From contig NC_064048.1 of the NCBI RefSeq assembly GCF_932526225.1, positions 6,492,627 to 6,556,626 on the forward strand: DNA of 64,000 bases, read 5' to 3'. The DNA is from Nematostella vectensis. Its lineage: Eukaryota > Cnidaria > Anthozoa > Actiniaria > Edwardsiidae. A program made the translations under genes and the position numbers. Positions 43,142-54,130 of the stretch are shown here, in pieces. Under the pieces are notes generated by a model, which searched no databases, was not told where the DNA came from, and saw nothing but the letters and a program-made list of their open reading frames with translations. Numbering within the stretch: the stretch's first letter is position 1; each line of letters starts with the position of its first letter.

Positions 43142-43188
43142 ATGTCTGATTCGCTGTCTGCGGCCGTTTCATGGTTAATCGTCGCATT
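43142..43188 (+). CDS. candidate first coding exon (signal peptide-like)
   Basis: ATG followed by SDSLSAAVSWLIVA codons and a consensus donor CATT|GTGAGT. A TATA-like AGATATAAGC lies about 20-30 bp upstream of the ATG. The peptide resembles the start of a signal sequence. No downstream exon could be joined with certainty. Confidence 0.25.
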
Positions 43189-43795
43189 GTGAGTATTATA
43201 ATGCAAGCAGTATTTAAAATATTTATCAGAACCTTTTCCATCAAGTAAAAGAAAGCTTTATTAAAGGATCAGCAAGGAAAAAAGAGGGAAATCCTAGATT
43301 TGTAAGTAAACGTTTTATAAGCGCCAGTGCTATAGAGGCGATAACGAGTCCTTACCTATAAAAAATATCTAAAAACTTTAACTGAAAAAAACTAAATTGA
43401 GTTTTCATGTTTCGAATTCTATTTCATTTTTTCCTTCCAAATGAGATGACTTAAAAAAAAAACATTCACTTCACAGTGTTCTATTGATTTTAGTGTCGCT
43501 TTGAGCTGTATGATACAACACCTAGTATTGCCAACGAACGAATTATTTCTACCATCAGAACATTCACTGCATTACATGTATTTGATTATTTTGCCCTTCG
43601 TCATTAATGAGACATCAAATAAGTAGTACATGCGTGTTATGTTCCGGCTGGCCCGTATCGTAAAATGCAATGACGAGGCCTCGGTCAGTAGGCCTCGGTC
43701 CGGGTATTTCGTGATACAGATAGACACAGCTGGTAAATAACTTACTTTTTCAGTAGAATTTCTAACTTTGTTTACCTTGAGGAGGCTCATACAAG

Positions 43796-44051
43796 TTAAA
43801 GCCGCATTGTCACCATTTCACTTCCGGAGGTCCGACGGAAACCTCAACCGTTAAAAGACAAAAGAATCTATAAAAATCCAAGGTAATAAAAACGGGCCAT
43901 CCGCTCTAAATTATCATTCAGATCTTCAAAGAAACTTCCAATAAACACACTGCTTTCAATATTTGGAAATATTTTTCGCGTTTTCCGTTAAAAATCATCG
44001 GATATTGTTACGTGGTCGACCGGAAGTAAACTGGTGACAATGCGACTTTAA
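43796..44051. mobile_element. 256-bp MITE, TTAA-flanked (copy 2)
   Basis: Same element and orientation as 18010-18263, with only a few substitutions and a small insertion (GTAATAAAAACG). TTAA on both sides. Confidence 0.92.
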
Positions 44052-45644
44052 GGGCCTGGGAGACCTGGACAGCATTTGTAACAAGCTAATCAGTATACAA
44101 TCATGGTACAAATCATTGGGACATTGGCGCAATTTGTCCAAACTATCAAAACAATAATCCATTCATTGGCACAAAACTTGTTAAGCGATAATATTTTGGC
44201 GTTAATATGAAGAAAACGTTGTCGTTTTGGAGGTCTGGTACCGAGGAATCTTAGTTTCTTTTCAGAGACTTTCTGAGACTTCTGATTACAAGTCATAAAG
44301 TTTACGAAGCACCTGCGGTACGGCAACCTTAAAAATGACAAAAGTAATGCAGTTTTTCTAATAAGAATTATATTAGTTTTCTTATATGGAAGTGACCGCC
44401 GACAACTTTTGGCTAAACTTTCTTGATAGATATTATCCAACCACGGGAATTAGGATACTTTGTCAGCGATTTCTTAATAAAATAACCAAAAATGCATTCC
44501 CAATTCGCTGAATATTGTATTCAGCGAATAAAATATCTCTAACCTTTGTGCGAAATGTCTCCTGCCTCCCGATTCAGCGAAATCCTTTTTCGTTATATTT
44601 CTATTTCTCTTGTCTAAAATCCCACGCGATCGTTGTTTTCAACTCTCGAAACATTTGAACAGTAATGAGTAACCATAGCATCTTGAGTGTTCGTGACTAG
44701 CCGAACCTAACTTCGTATTTAGGTTCTATATAAAATAAGAAGGGAGTGAAACAACGCTCCATTCCATTGTTCAAAACCTGCCTAGTTACGGCCAATGTTG
44801 CGATGTTGGTATGCGACATGATTGATTGACAGCTCACTTTCTCTTTGAACTTATCTCGCCGCCGACACACGCCCGGGCATGCGACAAGTGCTGGGTTCGG
44901 GGCTAATTTTGTCTAGGCGGGAAAACATAAGTGCATAGACGCTAAGCTAACAAACAATAGAATTAACCTTATTATAAAGCGGTCCTCATTAGGGTTATTT
45001 TGATATATAAGGTTATATAGAAGCATTCAACTCAAAATATCGAATATGCGCGCGCGCTTTTTTAATCGCACGGGAACCCTGTGTCCCAATACAATGTGAC
45101 CATGGTGATGTAGGTAAAATCTGTTGAACATAACTTGAGAAAACATAAAAAAATGATAATAAAATAGTAAAATATATTACGTTACCTCACCTGATAATTC
45201 CCGAATTCTCGGCGTAGTAATTGTATTCCTGATAATATTGTTTACATCTATTTATGTTTACTTTTTTAAGTAGCTGTTTTAATTTATTTAAGAACAAGTA
45301 TTTTACGTTCTATTGAAATATTAGAATGTTAGATAAAAATCAAGAGGGGAACGGCAAATTTCCGATTGCGGTTTTTCTCATACACGTATACAATAGCTAT
45401 TTTTTTATTTCAAAAGTTCAATATTTTATATATTTTTTGGCTTAATTGTCATGAAGACCTAAAGTGTTTACGTTCCTCTTAGTAGTCAAGTCGTTTGGCA
45501 GGAAAGTTAGTTCTAAATTGGGTATGATTAATGAGAAACAGCATTAATATAAGCATATCAAGAACACACGTATGGATTCGACTATTGAAGGCCAATCACG
45601 GCGCCATTTTATTCTCCCGCACAATCCCGAGATGAACCAAAGAA
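44052..45644. other. non-coding, nothing recognised
   Basis: AT-rich. The minus-strand frame at 44090-44440 lacks splice sites or a recognisable product. Confidence 0.35.
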
Positions 45645-45815
45645 TCCATTTCCATCGGCTAATTCAAGCAAGTAACCAAGATATTTTCAATGATATATCT
45701 TTAATAAAGTATCAGACTCCACTCGTTGGTGGTTATTTTAAAATTTTCTTGCTAATAAACCCCTCTATTTTCAGTTGTAAACAATAACAAAGGAAAGGTT
45801 GATCCATATTCTTTA
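45645..45815 (+). repeat. dispersed CCATTTCCATCGGCTGAT family copy
   Basis: Head ATCCATTTCCATCGGCTAAT, middle TTTAATAAAGTATCAGAC, tail AAACAATAACAAAGGAAAGG. Confidence 0.8.
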
Positions 45816-45936
45816 AACATCTTTTTTAGATGTTTAGGCGCCCTTGCCTCTCGGGAACCTTATTACCATTGAGCCAATTATTTTAAGAGCCACTGTCCCT
45901 CACCTTTTTGAACTCCTAGCAAAATACCAAGAGAAG

Positions 45937-46020
45937 ATTAGCATTTATTTCCATCGGCAGATCTTTAATAGCAATTGCGATATTTTCGATTGAATCTGGT
46001 GAGAGAAGTAGGAATAGTTG
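45937..46020 (+). repeat. dispersed CCATTTCCATCGGCTGAT family, partial copy
   Basis: Head ATTTATTTCCATCGGCAGAT and middle ATATTTTCGATTGAATCTGG; the tail is missing. Confidence 0.65.
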
Positions 46021-46663
46021 TCGTTTTCCGATACTTATTTCTAAATGTTTTTATTTTCGAGATATTTAATTCAATTTTTAAGGAGACGGGTATCCAGCGA
46101 GAAGGTAACGGATTTATTTCCTTGCCGATATTTTTTTCGCAGCCAGGTGATTTTTTTTCTTTTTTTTCCCTCGATTTTTTTTTCTAATAATTTTAAATGC
46201 AAAAATTTGACCTTGCTCATGCACAGTGATTTACGTTCTTTGTGAACTCCCTAGAGAAGCTTGACAAGTACTTAGCAAATGGGTAACCAAAAGGATTTGG
46301 CTTTCTTGCGGATTATTCCTAAATAATATTTCTCAAAATATTGGCTCACTCAAAACGCAGCATTATAACGAGAATATGAATTAGTATTTTTTTCAAACCG
46401 TAATGTTTGAAAATGTAATGACTAGAAAAGAAAAAAAAAACATGGTATGTAACACTTTTTGGAGACAGCATTGACCATGAGCACAGCGATGGCAGATCAG
46501 TCAAGTTTTTTTTGGGATTATAGGATCAGACCAACATCGAGACCGAAATGTCACTTAAGAAAATGGATCACTTCTTTTGATATATGTGCCAAAATCTCTG
46601 CATTTTCATAAATACTGGTCGTGCTTCAAGACAAACGGGCTAACAATTTATCCTTCTTTCTAG

Positions 46664-46737
46664 GAAAATTCAACGAAATTTGCGTTCTTCAAGTTTTGAA
46701 TTGCCCGTATGACAATGTTACATTTTCTTTCAATAAG
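46664..46737 (+). CDS. candidate internal exon, 24 codons, unknown gene
   Basis: Strong acceptor TATCCTTCTTTCTAG and strong donor AATAAG|GTGAGT bracket a fully open frame reading KFNEICVLQVLNCPYDNVTF and SFNK. The Cys and N-x-T suggest an extracellular segment. May belong with the exon at 50.2 kb. Confidence 0.35.
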
Positions 46738-48007
46738 GTGAGTTAAGTATTACTTTATGTACGACAATTCAGGGCTTACCTAGATTTACTTAAAATCCTA
46801 TTCCTATGTATTAATTTCTGTTGAAAAATTAGACGCCAGTATTAAATTGATGGGTTATAAAAAGTTTAAAAGCCGACATTTTTTAAAGTCTATTGATAAG
46901 AAAAGAGACGCCTAGGTTGTGATCAGTTTTGTGCTATTGATTCAAGTATGCGGGTTGTAACATCGATTAGTTGGTTTGTGTTTTAATATTAAAGGCTTTT
47001 TTTTCTTCTTTTCTCTTTTGGAGACTAGCATTAAAAAAATGAAATGTTACTCGAGGGTCTTCCTCCCTCTAGATTTTCGCATTTGATTACTTTTAAGTAA
47101 CTCTTCCTCGAAATTACTTTTCTGTGTATTTATGTCCAGCTCAAGGCAGAAAATAAGGGGTGTCATTTTTTTCATTCGCGTGAGAGGATGATTTTACGGA
47201 TTGCTTGTCTTTCTATCCGTTGTTAAGACCTCGTAATACAACATCTAATACTGAAGCAATACTAGGCGCCGACCCAGGATTGGCTGAGGAGGGCGCCGGT
47301 CAGAGGTATCATTTGAAAAAAGGATAGTATTTGATGATCCTTCAATAAGAAACGACAAACTTCTTAGCTGCCAAGGGGGGGAGGGGAGGGGGGCAAGGTA
47401 AGCACACCCTTCGCACACCTTGTGTACGCGTCTGGTTACTAGAACTTGTGAGTGTTCACTATTACTCCTTACAGTTACAATGTTCTTCCTGTAGATAAGG
47501 GATTTAGGGATTTAAAAGACACACAACCGTTTTCATTATCATAAAGCTAAAACAAAACAGACATATTAAAAGGAAAACAAAACTTCATGAATTTTTGAAT
47601 TCAAACAGAATTCACATGAGAATGCATGAAAGAAAGCGAATGGTTACTTTAATGGCGTTGGAACATATCTCGTTACTTAGCAATTCGGTTGTTAGGCGCT
47701 CGCACGATCATCCGAGAACTTCACACTTGTTTTAGGTGGGAAAATCAATTAGCGAGAAAACAATTTCCACGCGCGCAACATTTTTTGGCCACGTCAAAAA
47801 ACGTCTGAAACACGTTAAAACCTTATAAGCAGAAAATACCGTAAAAACCAAAATAAGCGAGGAGATGTTTCCCCTTTTCTTATTATAAACCTTATTCCCA
47901 TTCTTCATTACACTCAAGCAAAAGTACACGGTTATCAAGAATAAATACGTTTCTCTCGTCCACAATAGGTGTAACCCTTACTTCAACATATCGCATAAAA
48001 TCTTCAC
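46738..48007. other. non-coding or intron, nothing recognised
   Basis: G-run near 47378-47395. No further exon of the 48-kb minus gene could be found here. Confidence 0.35.
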
Positions 48008-48219
48008 CTGTTTACTGTCTTATGCAACAAAGTTCGTTTTCTGCCAAACAAATCTACAGTGTAGCAGATAAACACCATGGGATTCCAGCAGAACCAAAAC
48101 ACGACCACCATCCAAGGGAGATAAGCAAACGTCGATCCTTCAGTACTGTCCTCGCATTTCATTCCATTCAAGAAACTCTGCAAGCAACTCCACGCCACAT
48201 GCACCTGCAAATCCGCCAT
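48008..48219 (-). CDS. first coding exon of a membrane protein, possibly fatty acid hydroxylase (FAXDC2)-like
   Basis: The ATG at 48219 lies within AAGATGGCGG. Seventy open codons end at a good donor AAACAG|GTGAAG. The peptide starts MADLQVHVAWSCLQSFLNGM; a strongly hydrophobic segment, WMVVVFWFCWNPMVFICY (36-53), is followed by TVDLFGRKRTLLHK. A membrane helix followed by D-L-x-G-(R/K) and a basic L-x-K stretch resembles the N-terminal part of the sterol desaturase/fatty acid hydroxylase family (FAXDC2 type). The diagnostic histidine boxes are not in the window, so the family call is tentative. The exon itself is well supported by start context, donor and promoter-like upstream motifs. Confidence 0.5.
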
Positions 48220-48300
48220 CTTCTTTCATCATACATACCACGTGATGTTTCCGGAAATAATCCGACCGGAAATAAAATAGCGCACGCGTTCAAATCGAGC
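48220..48300 (-). promoter_or_regulatory. promoter-like cluster upstream of the 48-kb exon
   Basis: CCGCCATCTT (YY1 type, overlapping the start codon), CACGTG E-box at about 48240 and two ETS-type CCGGAAAT words at about 48250-48275. Confidence 0.45.
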
Positions 48301-48801
48301 AAGAGCTTTGCAAACCGTTGTAAACTGTTATCACGTACACTCCCCACTTTTTCAAAAACCACTTAACTGTAAACCACGCTTACAACAAGGTAATAAATAA
48401 TGTTTTCCAAATAATTTCATCCTTTTTAACTTCGATAACTATTTTATTAGCGCCCAAATACATTTGTACTTTACAACATAACAAGTACTTACAATTCTTA
48501 AGTGCCATCCTACAATTTCATCGATTTATTTGCACGTTTGTCAGCCATGCTCACTACAAACTTATCTCACATATATTTTTGGCTTCCAATAGCTCCATCC
48601 AGCTATATAAGAAATCCTACCAGGCTCAAGATAGCGTAAAAGTCTTAGAAGCCAAGGCCAAGAAATTAAATTTAGTAATCAGATAGCAAGCTAAGAAGGT
48701 AGAGAAAATCCACGATGTCCATGGCCAACAAAGGAAGGTTTGATTTGAACACACCACACCATCCACTTCCCTAAAGCAGCCTTACGTTGACGTGTAGGGG
48801 T

Positions 48802-50026
48802 AAGGTGAATTGGCTAGCCACTCATTCACTTTGAAACACGTCTCAGATGCGAACTTTTTCCTTACTAGGTATCTCCATCTTTCCTCCTCCCCCTAGCATC
48901 CCCCGGCTCCCAGTTTCCATTCTCCCCGTCGCATTTGACTAGTACTTGGTCTTACCTCTTGATGATAAACCCTGTACTAGAAAACACGTGAGGCTGCTTA
49001 ACCTTTCAAAGAGCTCTATGAAATATTCTATTCCTCATTTACCGCAATTTATTATACATTTATTTGCATGTTTATGAACTTTTGTTGTTTTGATTATATT
49101 TTAACTCACTTCTTTCTCCACCAGCGTGTACACCTTACCCCTTATCAGCCTTTTTGTTTTCCGGTCTATGCCTCCCTACCCACTACCTCCTCCTTAATCT
49201 TCCCATTCACCCTATACGCCGTGGTAAGAACAATTGCATCACTATCCCGTACACTCCTTATAGTCCATCTCCACTCAACATAGCATTATCCTCCCAATGA
49301 CCCTCTCGCCCTCACCCCTGCCACCTACCTCTACCCGTGTCCCTGCCATTATTTCCCTTTTTTGTCCCCCTTCTCCCCAGGTGCAATGGTACGAATACCC
49401 GCTTTTAACCAAAAAGGTGAATTGGCTAGCCACTCATTCACTTTGAAACACGTCTCAAATGCGAACTTTTTCCTTACTAGGTATCTCCATCTTTCCTCCT
49501 CCCCCTAGCATCCCCCGGCTCCCAGTTTCCATTCTCCCCGTCGCATTTGACTAGTACTTGGTCTTACCTCCTGATGATAAACCCTGTACTAGAAAACACG
49601 TGAGGGTGCTTAACCTTTCAAAGAGCTCTATGAAATATTCTATTCCTCATTTACCGCAATTTACTATACATTTATTTGCATGTTTATGAACTTTTGTTGT
49701 TTTGATTATATTTTAACTCACTTCTTTCTCCACCAGCGTGTACACCTTACCCCTTATCAGCCTTTTTGTTTTCCGGTCTATACCTCCCTACCCACTACCT
49801 CCTCCTTAATCTTCCCATTCACCCTATACGCCATGGTAAGAACAATTGCATCACTATCCCGTACACTCCTTATAGTCCATCTCCACTCAACATAGCATTA
49901 TCCCCACAATGACCCTCCCGCCCTCACCCCTGCCACCTACCTCTACCCGTATCACAACCATTATTCCGCTTTTATGTCCCCCCTTCTCCCCAGGTGTCAT
50001 GGTACGAATACCCGCTTTTAACCAAA
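48802..50026. repeat. 612-bp tandem segmental duplication (two copies)
   Basis: 48802-49413 and 49414-50026 are nearly identical, each beginning AAGGTGAATTGGCTAGCCAC and ending near CGCTTTTAACCAAAAA. Each contains a 71-codon frame (49068 and 49680) that is part of the repeat, not a gene. A third, inverted partial copy is at 38997-39260. Confidence 0.95.
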
Positions 50027-50234
50027 AACTAATGAGCAACTTGAAGTGCTGATTTGACAAATAAAATAGTTGTTTCAATGCGTGTACTTCACTGTTTTTA
50101 AAAAAGAAAGGAGAAAAGTTGATATTTTGATAACCAAATTCTATCAGAACGTTCGCATTAATAACGGGCTCTATCATGATATTCAATCACGCATGCATTC
50201 TACTTCCGACCGGTTTGCGTCTCCAACTCCATAG

Positions 50235-50320
50235 TCTTTGCTAAGAACGGACGAACAGATCCTAAGGGAGAAGATATTCACCTAGTTGACCTCTACAAAA
50301 CGATTTTCCGATATCTTTAA
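50235..50320 (+). CDS. candidate terminal exon, 27 codons, unknown gene
   Basis: Acceptor GTCTCCAACTCCATAG, then an open frame FAKNGRTDPKGEDIHLVDLY and KTIFRYL to TAA, with AATAAA about 30 bp later. HLVDLYKTI is reminiscent of the V-D-L-Y segment in ENPP-type phosphodiesterases, but the match is too short to assign. Confidence 0.35.
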
Positions 50321-51490
50321 AAAAGAAAGAAGTAAAAAAGTGTAAAAATAAAAATAAAAGTTCGAACATTTTATTATTTGGCAGAATCCAAAACGCATAC
50401 GTAACTTTATCATCCTCACAAATAATGTATAATAATATAAAGCTAGATCATTGCAGATACTTCAGCAACTAAGATTATGTTATGTGTGACTTCATGTGAT
50501 GCCGTCATCACCTGATGACGTCATTAAAATTTAGATCAACAATGATGCGTAAATTCATTCGGCCATTTCATAAATGCTTAGCGGATTCATAGCGTCTGGA
50601 AGTTTTACTAGCAACGGCCTTCAGAGATATTTCTCAACACCTTTAAGAGATTTTCTTTTATATACATACATTATTTTGCACTTTTTTTCTATTTTTTTTT
50701 TGTGTAATGAATTCGAGCTGATACAGCATGAAATACACACAATGCTCAAATAAATGAGTGTCTATGTCTAAAACCTCAAATAACCACTGAAAACTGAAAG
50801 CTATAGACTGTTAGATATTGTATGATCCTTCTGTTTTTTTTTGTTTTGTGACCTGACAAAACAAATAATCAAAATGGACGAGGTATCTTATAACTCTTAT
50901 AATATATGTAATGGATATATTCTGTTGTAAACCTGACAAAACCTCTTGAAACGCAATGGCTATATGCCCGACAGTCGGGAAAGGTCTTCAGTCGACTAAA
51001 TGCCCGGCAGTTTTTAAAGCCTGTCAGGCACCGCGGAGGGGGAGGCGGGGGGGGGGGGGGGGGGAAGGGGAGGGGGGGTGGGCACCATTTTTTGCGACAG
51101 AAACAAGTCAAATTCCATGATTTACGATTTGATGGTTTACACAGGCAACAGAAAACATTCAATACCGACAACAAATCTCAATTCAGATTTACTTGTCCTT
51201 TCTCAACTAATATAGAATACTTTGAATTCACTGGGTTGAAAATATACTGCGGTTTTTAAAAGCATTAGATCAGGATGACCTCCCTGGATGATCTCTCCCC
51301 CACCCCACCCCTTCCCCCTTCTCTTTAGCGTGAAACTTCTTTGAACCATACGTTATTGTTTGTTTCAGGTGAAAGGCAGAACGTTGAACGGAAAACTTTA
51401 CACTGATATTTTGAGCATAAAAAAGTCTTTTCAAGCAACCGGTAGGTCTATAATTACGGCTATTTTCGCCGGCCATTCCACGCCCAACAC
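50321..51490. other. non-coding; G-run
   Basis: A G-rich run near 51040-51080. Nothing else supported. Confidence 0.35.
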
Positions 51491-51620
51491 AGAGTGAATC
51501 AATATCATCCCTTTCTATCTGCATCTGCTTATTTAAGGGAATAATTGCGATATTTCCAATCAAATATCTTGAATAAAGTATTAGAGTTCCGTCGTGTATG
51601 GCTATATTTTTATTTATCTT
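51490..51620 (+). repeat. diverged copy of the CCATTTCCATCGGCTGAT family
   Basis: AATCAATATCATCCC head region, then TCTTGAATAAAGTATTAGAG in the right order. Weak. Confidence 0.4.
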
Positions 51621-51954
51621 TAAAAAAAAGATTCGCCCCAGAGCGCTATTCTGCAACGTAATGTAAGTAAAAGATAATAATTTTCTATTTTTTTTAATCT
51701 CGTTTTTCTATCTTGAGGGGATTGGTTGATCGACATGAACGTTAACCGACCGACTTCGGGGAAAAGCTGATTCAAGAGAGAGAGATGCCTTTTTTTAATG
51801 AGGGATTCACTTAATATCACAATGATAATGTACGCATGGCCCTCAACAGAAACAAAATAAATAAAAGCTATTTACAAATCTGTTTACAGCAAAATCTTTG
51901 ACGAAACTATTTACAATAACAATCCTTTGCTGATTTATAAACTTATTTACAGAG

Positions 51955-52300
51955 TTGTGATGTATTCTCTTAGTTTTGCGGAGAAGGCGGTGATTGACTT
52001 GGCTTCTTTGATTTCTAGTGGCAATGCATTCCACCTTTTAGCTGCTACAAACTTAAAGCTGTTTTTTTGCTAGTCCGAGCCTTTGGAAGTACTAAGTTAT
52101 GGTTTGCTGCATTTTTAGTGTTCTTGTTATGTACATCACTACACTTAACGAACATATCTATGATATAGCATGGGGTCATATTGTTCATTGCCTTAAAGAG
52201 CAAAACAAGTTGTAGGTAGATTATTCTTTTGTCGAAGGGGACAATTCGAGAGTGGGGAGAGTGCAAATTAAAGTTAACGTGAAACGACCAACTAAACTAA
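51955..52300 (-). mobile_element. LINE reverse-transcriptase C-terminal fragment, frameshifted
   Basis: On the minus strand: VPFDKRIIYLQLVLLFKAMN, NHNLVLPKARTSKKTAL, then after a shift near 52065 FKFVAAKRWNALPLEIKEAK and an I-T-x-F-x-x-K-L-R tail. These are C-terminal blocks of a non-LTR reverse transcriptase of another subfamily. Dead 5'-truncated copy. Confidence 0.8.
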
Positions 52301-52317
52301 GTTTATGTGCAATATAC

Positions 52318-52680
52318 AGGGCAGTAGCAGGGGGTGGGGCACTGGGGGCATGTGCTCCCCCCCCCTTCCCCAGTATTTTCAAACATTATAAGGAATAATT
52401 ATAATACTAATTTATCGATTTCTATAGCGCGTTCTAACATGACAACATGATCGAACGCGCTTTACAATATATAGGATAGAACATAAGTTATAAATTACAA
52501 TAAAATATGGCAGATTAATTACAAAAAAATTATATATTTATTAATTGACCAGTAGGGGCGTGGCTATGCCTCCATATGTTCTTAATGTTTCTGTATCGTG
52601 TCCCCTAATATTTCAAGGCCTGCAACGGCCTGCAAACGTGCAGTAGATCCTACAAGACCATTTTTTAACTGATCTAAATA
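52318..52680 (+). repeat. dispersed repeat shared with 59.8-60.1 kb, copy 1
   Basis: GTGGGGCACTGGGGGCATGTG-like word before a C-run, then TTTCTGTATCGTGTCCCCTA and ATATTTCAAGGCCTG, matching 59808-60120 in order. Confidence 0.7.
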
Positions 52681-53035
52681 GCTTATTAAAAATGGTTGTC
52701 ACCATCACTCATATGACACAATACGGTTATTTTATTCGTGCAACGCAAAGAGAAATAAAAGAAAGGACAAACAAAACAAAAGGTTAGAGGAAAATACATA
52801 GTCACGACTTGCTTTGAAAGTTCAGCAGCACTTTTGCTTATTCCTTTCAAGTTTTTTGCACGCGTTTGATCCCAGTAGAAAGAATTATATTTTTTATGAT
52901 GTTCACCGGGAGTCTACCGGGGCTACTGGTAATCGACATGAACGCGTGAGAATAAGGCGTGCTTTAATTATACAATGATGGTTTAAGTGATAAGGTACTT
53001 TTGGGAAAAGTCTGGTAATCAGCCTACAAAAAATT
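52681..53035. other. non-coding, nothing recognised
   Basis: AT-rich. Confidence 0.35.
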
Positions 53036-53290
53036 GGTGTGTGAAAGCATCAATATCCTATAAAAAGGTGTGTGAAAGCATCAATATCCTATAAAAAGGT
53101 GTGTGAAAGCATCAATATCCTATAAAAAGGTGTGTGAAAGCATCAATATCCTATAAAAAGGTGTGCGAAAGCATCAATATCCACCGGCTGACTTGAGGAA
53201 GCTTTCGTTATATTTTTGATTGAATTTGGTCAATAAAATCTAAACTTTGTTTGCAGATGGATTCGAGATTTCTTCACACGATTCGTCTTA
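53036..53290 (+). repeat. 31-bp tandem array (five units) joined to a CCATTTCCATCGGCTGAT family copy
   Basis: GGTGTGTGAAAGCATCAATA and TCCTATAAAAA form a 31-bp unit starting at 53036, 53067, 53098, 53129 and 53160. The last unit runs on into ATCCACCGGCTGACTT, then TTGATTGAATTTGGTCAATA, i.e. the family's head and middle. Confidence 0.9.
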
Positions 53291-53963
53291 AAAACAATTG
53301 TGAAATAAAAGAAATAAAAAAAGGTTTGGGCGGACATTAAGAGCCATTTGAGGTGCTATTAACAGGGATAAAAATGGCCCAAAAATAGCACAAAACGATT
53401 GAATACACCTGGTTGTTTTATCTTTAATAGCCTTCGTATACTTTCGGCGGCACGGTAAGAGGGCAATCAACCATTGACGGCGACTCTACTTTGATAGAAT
53501 TTAGCATGAAGCGTAATTTGTACAGTTAGCCCTTAAACGCCCGTATTGATAACACGGAGAACAAGAAGTAAGTAAGCTTGGGTACGTCGAGATTCTTTAC
53601 TGTAAGTAAACGTTCCCCTTTTTGCATAGCAAGCCTTCAAGACCAATACATGATTCTTCAAAATGGAAATCAATCTGCTTGATAAAAAATACGGTGTACT
53701 TAGGGTATATTTATTTTGAAGCTTGTACTAAAATCATACAAGGCCCGGGCTGTATAATTTTCGTCGTCGTTGCTCAGATAGCTCTTTAAAACTACAATCC
53801 CTTCAATGCGTACTTTCATGTGAAATGAGTCATGCACTTTGAAACAAAAAACTAGCCTTATATATTCCTTTAAAAAGACTTAGCCTTTAACAATTATTCA
53901 TTTAATATCTTAAAGTGATTATGTCTGCCGATATTTTGTTATTCTGTAAAATACCTAGCTCGA

Positions 53964-54130
53964 AAAGGCATCGGTTTCCATCGGCTGATTTGTTTAAAAT
54001 GTTACAATATTTTTGCTTTGATTAAGAAAAATAAAGTTTAAAACGCTGTTTTTAAGTAGTTACTCCGAGATTTCCTCTAAAATATCTTCCAAGAAATGAT
54101 TCAATAACGAAGGCGTGGCTGACTAGGTCT
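53964..54130 (+). repeat. dispersed CCATTTCCATCGGCTGAT family copy
   Basis: Head CATCGGTTTCCATCGGCTGA, middle AATAAAGTTTAAAACGC, tail CAATAACGAAGGCGTGGCTG. Confidence 0.8.

Noticed and set aside
48022-48366. 114-residue plus-strand frame
   Set aside because: Shadow of the minus-strand first exon at 48008-48219, which has the start context and donor.
49068-49895. Two nearly identical 71-residue frames
   Set aside because: Part of the 612-bp duplicated non-coding repeat; the inverted third copy also reads open on the other strand.
51270-51656. 128-residue minus-strand frame
   Set aside because: Overlaps a diverged copy of a dispersed repeat and a C-rich tract; not coding-like.
53036-53182. 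CRISPR-like array of 31-bp repeats
   Set aside because: Units are contiguous with no spacers.
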